Notes: generated by a model not told the origin, from the sequence alone. Numbered from the stretch's first letter, positions 1 to 8,745 are shown. The stretch is DNA of 64,000 nt from G963667675 sp963667675 (GCA_963667675.1 OY763929.1:2046001-2110000); one strand, 5' to 3'. A program made the numbers and translations.

Positions 1-663
1 GTCTGGGTCATCCACGGGCAGGCCCGGCGGAAGGTGTATCCACACCGCGGCCACCCACTTGCTGTTGGCCCACTTCCTGATTTCCGAGATAGCCCATTCA
101 GGGTCTGAGCCCGGCACCTGTAGGCTGCTCTTCATGCGGTCTGGCGCCACCGAGGTGTAGGCGTCCATGTAGTTGTGGTAGGCCCGGTACATCCCCTCGG
201 CCAGCGTGACGTCCTGGTCGTAGATGCCCGTCAGGCTGGAGGCCCACATGCCCGGAAATATAAAGTCCAGGTCCCGCCCCTCCAAGTCCATGTCGATGAG
301 GCGGCCCTCGGAATTTTCATCCTCAACGCCCGGGGTCACGGACCCCCGGTGCATGCTGATGGTCCCGGCCCGGGCCCCGGCCTGCCCAGGGGCGCCGGCC
401 GCCTGGTGCCCGGCCTCCAGCTTTGTGCCCGGCCATCGATCGTAGGGAAGGGCGTCAATGCTCAACCCAACGGCGCTGACCGGCTCCTGGCCGGGACCCC
501 TGCGGATGTTCCGGCGCACCAGCTTGTACGGCTCCAACTCCGGCAGGCGGGGCCTGAAGCTGGGTTCCACGTACTTTTCCAGCACAGTCAGGTTGGGGTC
601 CACGTGGGTGTCCATGTCGGCAACCTTGATTCCGTTAATCATCTGCGCCTCTATTAAGGACAT
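1..663 (-). CDS. Amidohydrolase family protein, 3' end cut by window edge
   Basis: The reverse strand is open from an ATG at 663 to position 1 (221 codons) with no stop, so only the N-terminal part is present. It begins MSLIEAQMINGIKVADMDTH; the DMDTH segment at residues 16-20 is the metal-binding D-x-H strand typical of amidohydrolase-2 (ACMSD-like) TIM-barrel enzymes. An internal Met at residue 8 is a possible alternative start. Such proteins are usually metal-dependent hydrolases or decarboxylases of small organic acids. The substrate cannot be told, because the later His and Asp ligands lie outside the window. Confidence 0.75.
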   Translation of the reverse strand, partial: MSLIEAQMINGIKVADMDTHVDPNLTVLEKYVEPSFRPRLPELEPYKLVRRNIRRGPGQEPVSAVGLSIDALPYDRWPGTKLEAGHQAAGAPGQAGARAGTISMHRGSVTPGVEDENSEGRLIDMDLEGRDLDFIFPGMWASSLTGIYDQDVTLAEGMYRAYHNYMDAYTSVAPDRMKSSLQVPGSDPEWAISEIRKWANSKWVAAVWIHLPPGLPVDDPD

Positions 664-787
664 CTTGGGTTGGGGAAGCTGGGAGTCCGGCAGGATGATG
701 GTAGTACGCCGGTCGTTTTTGGGTCAAGACAACATGAGGACTATCGATACGCCGCGGCGCTGAAGCCGGAACCGGCCTTGCCTTTCT

Positions 788-1363
788 CTAGCGAGAGCCT
801 TCAACCTGGACGGTGACGATATCGAGGCCGTGGTATTTCCGGTGGCGGACCGAGGAAGCGTAGTGGCGCAACAGGCGGTAGGAGATTTCGCTTTCCTGCG
901 GGACTTCTGTCTCCTCGCCCATGTAGGCGAGGCGGTCTTCCAGGTTCTCGTCCACCAGGGAAGACAAGAACTCCAGTTCAACCGAGCGGGATGCAGGACG
1001 GGCCATTACTGTGAGCCGACGCGGGCCGTCCTCTGACTCGTGTTCCACGTCTTGGAGCAAGCTGGAAAGCGCCTCTTCGCCGGCGGACCTCAGCCGGTCC
1101 GTTGAAGCTTTGTTCCAGCCGGCCCGTCCGCCGACTTGCTGCAGGAACTCGTCAATCTCCGGCAAGGCGGAAATGTCCAGTTCCGTCTCAAGTTGGGAAC
1201 GGCGGGGAGCAGCCAGGTTCATAATCGCGGTCAGCCCGATTGCGGCTATGGTCCCCGCGGCCAGCCCGTTGTCCAGCAGCGTACCCCACGCGTCTCCCAC
1301 GACCTCGGAGAACAAGTCCTGGCTCTGGAAGCCGATTCCCAGGGCGACTGACACCGCCACCAC
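788..1363 (-). CDS. C-terminal part of the NCS2 permease plus soluble GHKL-like extension
   Basis: This frame continues the permease after the break: coding resemblance starts near 1395 (LQDGLDHRKAIVVAVSVALG) and the first 60 residues give the last membrane helices (AVSVALGIGFQ, AGTIAAIGLTAIMNLAA). About 130 soluble residues follow. Their pattern, PEIDEFLQQVGGRAGWN then TDRLRSAGEEALSSLLQ then alternating strands ending DIVTVQV, resembles an RsbW-type ATPase fold (GHKL) with a degenerate N-box lacking Asn. The fold call is inference. Standard NCS2 permeases stop soon after the last helix, so the tail is unusual. There is no independent start signal, so it is a fragment rather than a separate gene. 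Confidence 0.6.
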   Translation of the reverse strand: MVAVSVALGIGFQSQDLFSEVVGDAWGTLLDNGLAAGTIAAIGLTAIMNLAAPRRSQLETELDISALPEIDEFLQQVGGRAGWNKASTDRLRSAGEEALSSLLQDVEHESEDGPRRLTVMARPASRSVELEFLSSLVDENLEDRLAYMGEETEVPQESEISYRLLRHYASSVRHRKYHGLDIVTVQVEGSR

Positions 1364-2519
1364 AATGGCCTTGCGGTGGTCGAGGCCGTCCTGCAGAAAC
1401 GGTCCGGGCCCCTTCCACGAAAAGCATTCCCATGACCATCATCAGGTATATGCCCATGACCGGGGACGGGACCGACAGGAGGAGGGCGGCCACCTTGGGC
1501 AGGAACGCCAACGCTATCAGTATTGCTCCCAAGGCATATCCAACGTTGCGGGAGGCCACCCTGGTCAAGGTGACCAAGGTGGCGCTGTTGGCCTCCTGGG
1601 TGCCCAGGGGCGGCGCCCCGGCAACGCCGGTCAGCAGGCTGCCGGCGCCCACCGCGTTCACGGCTCCCTGTACCCGGCGAAAGTCGGTTGCCCGCTCCCC
1701 GCGCCATGAGGCCCGCTGGATGGCGACGCCGCCGCCCACTACCTTGAATGAGCTTACCAGCGTCACCACAAGGAAAAGGGGAAGGATGGCCCAGAACTCG
1801 GCTCCCGGAGTGAGTTCCAAGCCCGGCCAGCCGCCGGTGGGGACGCCGACCCAGGCGGCGTCTACGACCCGCTGCGCGTCGTACATGCCGAAAACGGCGC
1901 CGACCACGCAGCCGGCGGCGATGCCCAATATGGGAGACCACATCCGCCATCTTCCGGTGGTCAGCAGTCCCAGGGGCACAGTAACGCCCAGGACGGCCCC
2001 GGCCACAAGCAGCCCAACCCCCGCCGGCGCATCCTCGGGAACGTCGGCCACCCAATCGAAGGCAATGGGTATGGTCATCGCCGACACCAGCAGGAGAACG
2101 GTGCCGGACACCACCGGCGTCACGATCCGGCGCAGTAGCGGCAGCCATGCAGCAAGCAGGAAATGGACCAGCGACGAGACCACCACCAAGCTGGCCATCA
2201 GGGCGGGGCCGCCGTTGGCCAGGGCTATCCGGGAGACCGGCATATAGGTGGCCAAGGTGTTGGTAAAGAACAAGTGGCCAGCGCCGAATCGCCGGATGCT
2301 GCCGGCCTGCAGGGCGGTGCTGGCGCCGTTGATGATCAGGGCGATGAAGACGGCCCAGGTCAGGTAGTCCTCGCCGTGGCTGTCGCCCTGCAAAGTGAGG
2401 GACACCACCAGCACGGTGGCGATGAGCAGGATGACGGCCCCCTGGAAGCCTACGGCCAGGGACACCAGGGGAGGGCATGGCTCATCCGGCTCGTAGAGGA
2501 TGTTGTCGTCGGTTGTCAT
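1188..2519 (-). CDS. NCS2-family (uracil/xanthine) permease, N-terminal part, frame broken near 1395
   Basis: The N-terminal 370 residues or so are a polytopic membrane protein of the nucleobase:cation symporter-2 family: a PPLVSLAVGFQGAVILL first helix, many hydrophobic segments and a GAPPLGTQEANSATLVTLT region matching the conserved NCS2 core. It should import purines or pyrimidines with a cation. After MLFVEGARTV (about position 1395) this frame turns into an Arg/Pro/Gly-rich read-through, while the correct continuation is in another frame of the same strand (788-1363). One extra base, such as a T in GTTTCTGCAG, explains it. The result is either a real pseudogene or a consensus error. I see no clear ribosome-binding site before the ATG at 2519. 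Confidence 0.75.
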   Translation of the reverse strand: MTTDDNILYEPDEPCPPLVSLAVGFQGAVILLIATVLVVSLTLQGDSHGEDYLTWAVFIALIINGASTALQAGSIRRFGAGHLFFTNTLATYMPVSRIALANGGPALMASLVVVSSLVHFLLAAWLPLLRRIVTPVVSGTVLLLVSAMTIPIAFDWVADVPEDAPAGVGLLVAGAVLGVTVPLGLLTTGRWRMWSPILGIAAGCVVGAVFGMYDAQRVVDAAWVGVPTGGWPGLELTPGAEFWAILPLFLVVTLVSSFKVVGGGVAIQRASWRGERATDFRRVQGAVNAVGAGSLLTGVAGAPPLGTQEANSATLVTLTRVASRNVGYALGAILIALAFLPKVAALLLSVPSPVMGIYLMMVMGMLFVEGARTVSAGRPRPPQGHCGGGVSRPGNRLPEPGLVLRGRGRRVGYAAGQRAGRGDHSRNRADRDYEPGCSPPFPT

Positions 2520-2556
2520 CCGGGTCTTCTACGCCCAGTGCGTACTACGTTGGGCG

Positions 2557-2844
2557 TCAGACCCCTTCGGCAATCACCGTGCTGGTAACGGTGCTCTTGT
2601 TGCGGATTTCCGAGAGTTCCGCGTACTCCGGAGAGTCGACGAAGGCGTTGGCGCTTTCGAGGCTGTCGAACTCGATGACCACCACCCGGTGGGGCTGCCA
2701 GGAGCCCTCCACAACCCTAGTTGCGCCGCCGCGCACCAAATACTTGCCCCCGTGGGCCTCGACAACCCCCGGAATTCTCTGAACGTACTCATCGAACTGG
2801 GCTTGGTCGGTAATCTGGTTGTCTACCAGGAGATATGCTGCCAT
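2557..2844 (-). CDS. DUF1330 family small protein
   Basis: A 95-residue protein beginning MAAYLLVDNQITDQAQFDEY. The start at 2844 is preceded by a good GGAGG Shine-Dalgarno; an upstream in-frame extension to 2967 lacks one. The pattern (YLLVDNQITDQAQFDEYVQ, then GGKYLVRGG, then RVVVIEFDSLESANAFVDSPEY) is that of DUF1330, a ferredoxin-like dimeric alpha/beta-barrel related to Dabb/EthD proteins. Family members are small cytoplasmic proteins of unknown substrate. It lies just downstream of the VOC gene on the same strand, with about 200 bp between them, so an operon is possible but unproven. Confidence 0.8.
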   Translation of the reverse strand: MAAYLLVDNQITDQAQFDEYVQRIPGVVEAHGGKYLVRGGATRVVEGSWQPHRVVVIEFDSLESANAFVDSPEYAELSEIRNKSTVTSTVIAEGV

Positions 2845-3052
2845 TTCGAAACCTCCACGCGTGGGTTTGTGGGCTTCCTGCGGACCGCGCTGGGCCGCCA
2901 ACTCTGAATGCTCAGCGACTCCCGCGTCGATGGCGTTATGGTATGACAGTTGATACGCCGCGGACAACCAAGGCGTTTGCCCAGCGGCTCCGCCTTGGCT
3001 TATGGGCGGTCAGCAGTACCAGCCAACATGGCCCAGCCCTTGGCACGACTTG

Positions 3053-3433
3053 TTAACTAGAACCCTTTCCCCGGCCCTCAAACAACTCAACGATGTTGCC
3101 GGAGGGATCGCGCACCATGCTGGTTGTCCCTCCCCCCGAATACTCCACAAGTTTGGGACCTTCCACTATCTCACCGCCGCCGGCCACGGCCCGGCGCGTG
3201 GCTTCTTGGCAGTCCTCGACCCCGAATGCCACGTGAGCGCGGGACACTTGCTCTTCGGATTCAGCGAGAAAAAGCGCAAAGTGGAAGTATGGGTCTTGAA
3301 ACGAGTATTCAGCGTGATGATATGACCCGTGGGCGTCGACTTTCAGGGGGATTCCCAGGGCGCGGTAGAAGTCGACGCAACGGTCGAGGTCTGTAACGTA
3401 TAAGCCAATCATCTGGACGTTCATGGCGGCCAT
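3053..3433 (-). CDS. VOC (glyoxalase/bleomycin resistance) family protein
   Basis: A 126-residue single-module vicinal oxygen chelate protein: MIGLYVTDLDRCVDFYRALG at the N-terminus, a central FALFLAESEEQVSRAHVAFGVEDC, and TTSMVRDPSGNIVELFE at the C-terminus with the usual DPxGNxxE metal-ligand strand. A GAGGTGA Shine-Dalgarno precedes the ATG at 3433. VOC proteins bind a divalent metal and act as lyases, dioxygenases or antibiotic-binding proteins; the substrate here is not readable. It is monocistronic or loosely linked with the DUF1330 gene. Confidence 0.85.
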   Translation of the reverse strand: MAAMNVQMIGLYVTDLDRCVDFYRALGIPLKVDAHGSYHHAEYSFQDPYFHFALFLAESEEQVSRAHVAFGVEDCQEATRRAVAGGGEIVEGPKLVEYSGGGTTSMVRDPSGNIVELFEGRGKGSS

Positions 3434-3541
3434 TTGCTCACCTCGGCACCGGAGTTTGCGACGCGTGCTGCATTAAGCTAGCACGGGCGGGGGCCGGAAT
3501 CCATGGAGGGTTGGCCCTTGAATTTCCCCCGGATAAGCACC

Positions 3542-3597
3542 GGCTGTCCGTTCCCCCTTCGATTTCCCTCAGGGCGAACGGACAGCCTAGTCCCAGG
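3542..3597. terminator. Perfect 12-bp inverted repeat downstream of korB
   Basis: GGCTGTCCGTTC at 3542-3553 pairs exactly with GAACGGACAGCC at 3586-3597. The inner CCCTTCGA and TCAGGGCG arms can pair partly. It sits after korB and before the VOC gene. There is no strong T-tract, so it may be a terminator, an mRNA 3' stabiliser or a dispersed palindromic repeat. A partial relative (CTCAAGGCGAACGGAACGG) occurs at about 3635-3653. Confidence 0.55.
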
Positions 3598-3626
3598 TTA
3601 GGTGTTTGGCTTCCCTGGATTCTCCC

Positions 3627-4607
3627 TTAGATTAGCTCAAGGCGAACGGAACGGTAAGGCGGCTCATACAGCGTGCGGCAGGGCAACCGGGGCACTAGAG
3701 CATCCGGTTGAGGATTCTTTCCGAGTCGGCTTGGCTGAGGCCCAGGGGGCCGCCGGGCCAGCGCTCCTCCGTCTTCCAGCACCGGCTCCCGGCGGCGGAG
3801 GATGGACACCTCGTGGGTTTCATAGAACACGCCGGTGTATATCACGTCGCCCCAGACCATGGCCTTCTCGCAGGCGGCGTACCAGTCCGTGGGGTCGTGG
3901 CCCTCGTCCTCCAGCTTTGTGACCCGCTCCTTGAAGAAGGGGTGCCCGTTGTCGTGGTTGAAGGTAACGCAGGGGCTGAAGATGTCCACCAGCGAAAAGC
4001 CGCTGTGCTGGATGGCTTGCTTGATCAGCCCGGTAAGGTGCCTCACGTCGCCGCTGTAGCCCCGGGCGATGAAAGTGGCCCCGTTCATAATCGAGGTGGT
4101 GATGGGGTTGGCCGGCAGTTCGACGGTGCCAAATGGAGTGCTCTTGGTCTTCATACCAAGGCGGCTGGTGGGGGAAGCCTGGCCGGTGGTGAGGCCGTAA
4201 ATCTGGTTGTTCATGACGATGTAGGTCAGGTCCACGTTGCGGCGGGCGGTGTGGCTCAGGTGGTTTCCGCCGATTCCGTAGCCGTCGCCGTCGCCTCCGG
4301 TGGCGATGACGGTCAACTCGTGGTTGGCCATCTTGGCGCCGGTGGCGATGGGAAGCGACCGGCCATGCAGGGTGTGCATGCCGTAGGCGTTGAAGTAGCC
4401 AGGCAAGTTGGACGAGCAGCCGATGCCGCTGACCACCAGGATTTCGTGGGGCTTGAGCCCCAGTTCGGCACAGGCCCGCTGCAGGCTGTTCAGCACTCCA
4501 AAGTCGCCGCAGCCGGGGCACCAGTCGGGGTCCACCGGACCCTTGAAGTCCCTGGCGGTCAACTCTACAACGGGTCTGCCGTGGGCCGCATCGAGGGTTG
4601 TTGTCAT
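3627..4607 (-). CDS. korB: 2-oxoacid:ferredoxin oxidoreductase beta subunit (C-terminus frameshifted)
   Basis: The TPP-binding beta subunit of a 2-oxoglutarate/2-oxoacid:ferredoxin oxidoreductase. DPDWCPGCGDFGVLNSLQRA carries the CPGCG signature and ATGGDGDGYGIGGNHL the GDG...N cofactor motif. With KorA it oxidatively decarboxylates a 2-oxoacid to acyl-CoA and reduces ferredoxin. A GAGGAGG Shine-Dalgarno overlaps the korA stop, so the two are coupled. The last 60 or so residues after HEVSILRRREPVLE are Pro/Arg-rich and run into intergenic repeat DNA. Removing one base near 3774 restores a plausible end (TEERWPGGPLGLSQ...) stopping at 3695. I therefore infer a frameshift; the coordinates given are the unbroken frame. 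Confidence 0.85.
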   Translation of the reverse strand: MTTTLDAAHGRPVVELTARDFKGPVDPDWCPGCGDFGVLNSLQRACAELGLKPHEILVVSGIGCSSNLPGYFNAYGMHTLHGRSLPIATGAKMANHELTVIATGGDGDGYGIGGNHLSHTARRNVDLTYIVMNNQIYGLTTGQASPTSRLGMKTKSTPFGTVELPANPITTSIMNGATFIARGYSGDVRHLTGLIKQAIQHSGFSLVDIFSPCVTFNHDNGHPFFKERVTKLEDEGHDPTDWYAACEKAMVWGDVIYTGVFYETHEVSILRRREPVLEDGGALARRPPGPQPSRLGKNPQPDALVPRLPCRTLYEPPYRSVRLELI

Positions 4608-4620
4608 ATCAAGGCCCTCC

Positions 4621-6399
4621 TCAGGTAACGACTTCTTGATAGGGAACGTAAATGTTGGTGTCGCCGGCGAGGTGCTCCAGCACTCCCTCTACGATGTGGT
4701 GGGGAACGAAGGGCTCGCCGTCGTACTTGCGAATGTGCCCGTCCACGGTGAACCCGGTCTCGCTGCGCAGGTAGCGGTGGAACTGGCCGGAGTAGCTATT
4801 CTCCACGATGATGGTACGCTTGCACTTGGAAAGTGTCTCGGTCACTGCGTCGGCATGAAAGGGGACCATCCACTTGATGGGCAGATGGTTGACCTTGACG
4901 CCTTGCTCCGCCAACTGGGCTATGGCTTCGTTAATCACCCCGTAGGTGGAGCCCCAACCAACCAAAGTCACCCGGGCGTCTTCGGGCCCCTCCAGGCGAG
5001 GCGGGGCTATGTCGTCGAGAGCGGCCTTGAACTTGCGGGCGCGCTTCTCCACCATCATCCGGCGCTTGTGGGGGTTGGTGAACTCGTCGCTGAGCAGCGT
5101 TCCGTCCTCGTCGTGCTCGTCGGTAGCGACCACGTGGACGTGGCCCTCAACACCGGGGATGGCCCTGGGCGAGATGCCGCTCTCGGTGTCCTTGTACCTC
5201 AAGTAGTCGTCGGCACCCAATGAATCAAGTATCAGCTCTCCCCGGTCGATTTCCGGGTGCAGGTCGACGTCGTCGGCGTCGACGCTGAACCGGCCCTCGG
5301 AAATCAGCAGGTCGGAAATGATGATGCCGGGGCACTGGAACTTGTCCACCAGGTTGAACAGCTCCGGGACGGTATTGAAGGCGTCCAGGGCGTTGAAGGG
5401 GCCGACGATGAAACGCTCGAAGTCTCCCTGGCTGGCGCCCAGGGCTTGCCACAGGTCTCCTTGCTCGGTCTTTGTGGGCACCCCGGTGGACGGCCCGGCG
5501 CGCTGCACGTTGACGAACACGGCGGGGATTTCCATGATGCCGGCGCTGCCGATGGCCTCGGTCATCAGGGCGAAGCCGCCCCCTGAGGTGGCGCACATGG
5601 CCCGGCAGCCAGCGTGGGCCGCGCCGATGACCATGTTGGCGACGCTGATTTCGTCCTCGGCCTGCCGCACCATGATGCCCAGGCTCCTGGCGTTGGCCGC
5701 CATCCAGTGAAGGACTCCAGTGGACGGGCTCATGGGATAGGCGGCGTAGAACTTCACGCCGGCGGCCGCGCCGCCCATGGCGATGGCCTCGTTGCCAGCC
5801 CACACGGCCAGCGGCTTCTCCCCGGTGGGCACGGCGCCAGGGAAGGCCTGGAAGTTGTCCATGGCATAGTCATAGCCTGCCCGGGCCACTGAGACGTTCT
5901 CGTCCACCGCCGCCTGGCCCTGGCGCTGGAACCGGAGCCTCAAGCTATCTTCCAGCACCTGGAAGTCCAGCCCCAGCAGGGCCATGACGGCCCCGACGCC
6001 GACGGTGTTCTGGATTAGCCTGTTGCGGCTGCGGGTCAACTGGGACACGGGTATTGGGCAATAGTCCGGCGCATCGTTGCCGTCCGCCGGTTTGACCGTG
6101 TCGCTGTTGAAGACCACCCGGCTGCCGGGGCCCATGAGTCGCTGGTGCCGGTCCATGGTGTCCTGGTTCAGGCAGAAGAGCAGGTCCAGCTTGTCGCCGT
6201 GGGTGTGGATGGGGGCGTCGCTGACCCGCATGGTCAGGAATATGTGCCCGCCGCGGATGATGGACTGGTAGGAGTTGTAGGTGTTGAGGTGGAGGCCGCG
6301 CCTGACGAAAATCCGGGCCAGCACGTCGCCGGGGGTGGCTATTCCCTGGCCCGCCTCTCCCCCGATGGCCATGGCAAAATCGAAAGTCCCGGAAGCCAT
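4621..6399 (-). CDS. korA: 2-oxoacid:ferredoxin oxidoreductase, fused gamma-alpha subunit
   Basis: A 592-residue fusion. The gamma domain (residues 1-190) has the GGEAGQGI motif and NSYQSIIRGGHI. The alpha pyrimidine-binding domain follows (AIAMGGAAAGVKFYAAYPMSPSTGV, then QAEDEISVANMVIGAAHAG, then SGGGFALMTEA). The transketolase C-terminal-like domain comes last (VTLVGWGSTYGVI, then IVENSYSGQFHRYLR). It partners KorB, which starts 13 bp after its stop. A strong AGGAGGG lies upstream of the ATG at 6399. The gamma-alpha order is the form found in many actinobacterial and chloroflexi KorAB enzymes that feed a TCA cycle. No delta ferredoxin subunit is adjacent. Confidence 0.93.
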   Translation of the reverse strand: MASGTFDFAMAIGGEAGQGIATPGDVLARIFVRRGLHLNTYNSYQSIIRGGHIFLTMRVSDAPIHTHGDKLDLLFCLNQDTMDRHQRLMGPGSRVVFNSDTVKPADGNDAPDYCPIPVSQLTRSRNRLIQNTVGVGAVMALLGLDFQVLEDSLRLRFQRQGQAAVDENVSVARAGYDYAMDNFQAFPGAVPTGEKPLAVWAGNEAIAMGGAAAGVKFYAAYPMSPSTGVLHWMAANARSLGIMVRQAEDEISVANMVIGAAHAGCRAMCATSGGGFALMTEAIGSAGIMEIPAVFVNVQRAGPSTGVPTKTEQGDLWQALGASQGDFERFIVGPFNALDAFNTVPELFNLVDKFQCPGIIISDLLISEGRFSVDADDVDLHPEIDRGELILDSLGADDYLRYKDTESGISPRAIPGVEGHVHVVATDEHDEDGTLLSDEFTNPHKRRMMVEKRARKFKAALDDIAPPRLEGPEDARVTLVGWGSTYGVINEAIAQLAEQGVKVNHLPIKWMVPFHADAVTETLSKCKRTIIVENSYSGQFHRYLRSETGFTVDGHIRKYDGEPFVPHHIVEGVLEHLAGDTNIYVPYQEVVT

Positions 6400-6627
6400 A
6401 GAGTCCCTCCTTTGGTTCAGCGGGGAAACCGTTTGCGTTTGAAGATTCCGCCGCTGAGGAGCTCCCCGGCTTTACTTCAGGCGGAGCGCCGCCAGGCTGT
6501 GGGTGTGCCAACAACTTACCCTGCGGTCTAGCAACGCTCTCATTCCAGTTTACCACCCCGGACGCGGCGGGGATAGACGAGGACATTGTTGGATTGGCGG
6601 GTTTGGGGAGGGTGGGGGCGACGCACC

Positions 6628-8016
6628 CTACATGTGCAGGACGCGTCCCTGGGCGGAGAGGGCCGCCTCTTTTAGCATCTCGGACAGCGACGGGTGGGGG
6701 TGGACCGCCCAGCCCAACTCCAGCGTCGTGCCTTCCAGGAGCCTGGTCAGGGCCAGCTCGCCCAGCAGTTCGGTGACCTCCGGGCCGATCATGTGGCCGC
6801 CCAGCAGTTCCCCGGTGTGTTCGTCCGTTACCAGCTTGACGATGCCTTCAGATTCGCCCATGGCCAGGGCCTTGCCGTTGGCCTGGACGTTGAATGTCCC
6901 AACTTTGACCTCGTGTCCCTGCTCCCGGCCCTGGGCCTCGGTCAACCCGAAGCTGCCCACCTGGGGCTGGCAGTAGGTGGCCCTGGGCATCATGGCATAG
7001 TCCAGCGGCTGGGTCCCCAACCCGGCTATGCGCTCCGCCGCCAGGACGCCCTGGGCCGATGCCACGTGGGCCAGGGGCAACTTGCCCGTCACGTCGCCGA
7101 TGGCGTAGACGCCCGGCGCCCCGGTCTGCATGTACTCGTCCACCGGGATGCTGTCGCCCTGGGTCGAGATTCCCACTGCTTCCAGGCCCAGATCTTCCAC
7201 GTTGCCCCGGACGCCGCAGGCAACCAGGACCTTTTCGCATTCCAGGGCCGTTTCCTGCCCGTCCTTGTCCACCTTGACGGTCAAGCCGCCGGGCCCGCTG
7301 TCGACTCCGGTGACCCCGGCGCCGGTCACCACCTTGATGCCGCGGCGGGAGAAGCTGCGTTCCAGCAGCCGGCTGATGTCCTCGTCCTCGTTGGGGACCA
7401 ACCGGGGCAGGAGTTCCACGACAGTGACGTACACGCCGTAGGTGTGGTAGAGATAGGCGAACTCTACGCCGATGGACCCGCCGCCCACGATCACTACCGA
7501 CGACGGCAGCTGCTCCAGGGTGATGGCCTCCCTGCTGGTGATTATGTCAACCCCGTCCACGGGCAGGGCGGGCAGCGTCCGCGGCCGGGCGCCGGTGGCG
7601 ATGATGATGTTGCGCGCCGATATCTCCGGTCCCTCCGGGGATACCTGGACTGCGCTATTGCCCAGGAGCCTGCCCCGGCCTTGGATGTGCTCCACATTGT
7701 TCTTGCGGAGCAGGTAGCCAATGCCCCGGGTGTTGCGGCCGACCACCTTTCTGCTGCGCTGGACGGCCACCGAGTAATCGGCGACGAAGTTTTCGAAGCT
7801 AAACCCGAACTCGTCGGCCCGGTTCAGGTAGGAAAGGATTTCGGCGTTCTTCAGCAGCGCCTTGCTGGGGATGCACCCCCAGTTGAGGCACACCCCGCCC
7901 AGGGCCTCCTCCTCGATAACGGCCGCCTTCAGCCCCAGTTGCGCGGCCCGTATAGCAGCCACGTACCCGCCGGGGCCCGCGCCGATTACCGTTACGTCGT
8001 AGGTTGGTGTTGTCAT
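6628..8016 (-). CDS. lpdA: Dihydrolipoyl dehydrogenase (E3)
   Basis: A 462-residue flavoprotein disulfide reductase, the usual E3 length. It has the FAD-binding GAGPGGYVAAIRAAQLG, the redox-active GGVCLNWGCIPSK (CxxxxC), the NAD-binding GGGSIGVEFAYLYHTYG, the second FAD motif YAIGDVTG and the C-terminal HPHPSLSEM carrying the active-site His-Glu pair. It reoxidises dihydrolipoyl groups of 2-oxoacid dehydrogenases or the glycine cleavage system with NAD+. No E1 or E2 genes lie here; the nearest related genes are korAB, an alternative and ferredoxin-linked route. The 228-bp gap to korA shows no gene. Confidence 0.95.
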   Translation of the reverse strand: MTTPTYDVTVIGAGPGGYVAAIRAAQLGLKAAVIEEEALGGVCLNWGCIPSKALLKNAEILSYLNRADEFGFSFENFVADYSVAVQRSRKVVGRNTRGIGYLLRKNNVEHIQGRGRLLGNSAVQVSPEGPEISARNIIIATGARPRTLPALPVDGVDIITSREAITLEQLPSSVVIVGGGSIGVEFAYLYHTYGVYVTVVELLPRLVPNEDEDISRLLERSFSRRGIKVVTGAGVTGVDSGPGGLTVKVDKDGQETALECEKVLVACGVRGNVEDLGLEAVGISTQGDSIPVDEYMQTGAPGVYAIGDVTGKLPLAHVASAQGVLAAERIAGLGTQPLDYAMMPRATYCQPQVGSFGLTEAQGREQGHEVKVGTFNVQANGKALAMGESEGIVKLVTDEHTGELLGGHMIGPEVTELLGELALTRLLEGTTLELGWAVHPHPSLSEMLKEAALSAQGRVLHM

Positions 8017-8077
8017 GGGTTGTTAGCCTGCGTTGTCCATGCCTGCCAGGGGGGGTTGTTTCCCCTGGGGGCGGGGG

Positions 8078-8740
8078 CTAGATTAGACCGTATTGGCGTA
8101 ATTGTTCTACGACCATCCGCGTCGTTCCAGCGTAAGGAACTCTCCCAGTCATTAGTTCAATGAACGCCTGCCGCTCGGAAACCGAAAACTGCAATAGGTC
8201 GTGGCTGAATTTCCACGTCCATCGCTGCCGATAGTACATCACATCCAGCCGGTTTAGTCCCAAGTCACGGATGGTATCAGAGGCTCTGCGGCGAGCGGCC
8301 CCGGAAAGCCCATTTTTGGGCGCAATATACCCCGTATCAGCATCATAATCGAAATACCGTTCAGGCCATTCCGCAACATCAGCAGCGCAAGGGTCAACAT
8401 ACCCACTATCCGGCCATTTGTCCTGCTTGTTTTCGTTATTGCAGCCGTAGCAACTGAAAACCCAGTTAGACCATTCGTAAGACAACCTAGGAAACCGGCT
8501 CAGGGGTCGGAAGTGGTCCACAGTGGGAGCGCGCCCTCCGTACTCTCCATCACACAACCGCTCGCAGTACCAGCAGATGTTGTTGGTCCGGTCGCCCAGA
8601 TCTACCCGGAACTCCCGCCAATAGAAATCATCAGGCCGCCCGCCAACCCCGTCTTCAAAGTAGTCCACCCAGCCCTGGGTGAACCGACGGGCGTATTCGG
8701 AAACGCCGCCGGGTTCCGGCCCCCGGTCAACCCAGCGCAA
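8078..8740 (-). CDS. HNH endonuclease, PtuB-like partner of the Septu ATPase
   Basis: A 220-residue protein with a zinc-finger HNH core: C56-x2-C59, then VDHFRP with D75-H76, then C97-x2-C100-NNENK. This is the TIGR02646/retron-type HNH arrangement seen in PtuB. In Septu systems the HNH protein is the nuclease effector activated with the ATPase PtuA. The start is probably the TTG at 8740, 5 bp after the ATPase stop, so the pair is coupled. GC is clearly lower than in lpdA downstream. Anti-phage function is inference from family and pairing; a retron-associated relative is excluded by the lack of a reverse transcriptase nearby. Confidence 0.8.
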   Translation of the reverse strand: MRWVDRGPEPGGVSEYARRFTQGWVDYFEDGVGGRPDDFYWREFRVDLGDRTNNICWYCERLCDGEYGGRAPTVDHFRPLSRFPRLSYEWSNWVFSCYGCNNENKQDKWPDSGYVDPCAADVAEWPERYFDYDADTGYIAPKNGLSGAARRRASDTIRDLGLNRLDVMYYRQRWTWKFSHDLLQFSVSERQAFIELMTGRVPYAGTTRMVVEQLRQYGLI

Positions 8741-8745
8741 TCCGG

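Noticed and set aside
1385..1400. Selenocysteine recoding as explanation of the permease or korB breaks
   Set aside because: Both breaks are changes of frame, not in-frame UGA codons.
8017..8077. Terminator after the Septu-like pair (CCAGGGG/CCCCTGG hairpin at 8046-8068)
   Set aside because: No T-tract on either strand, so only a hairpin can be stated.
6694..8163. A 489-codon open frame on the plus strand opposite lpdA
   Set aside because: It is antisense to a complete dihydrolipoyl dehydrogenase, has no motif and reflects high-GC third-position bias.
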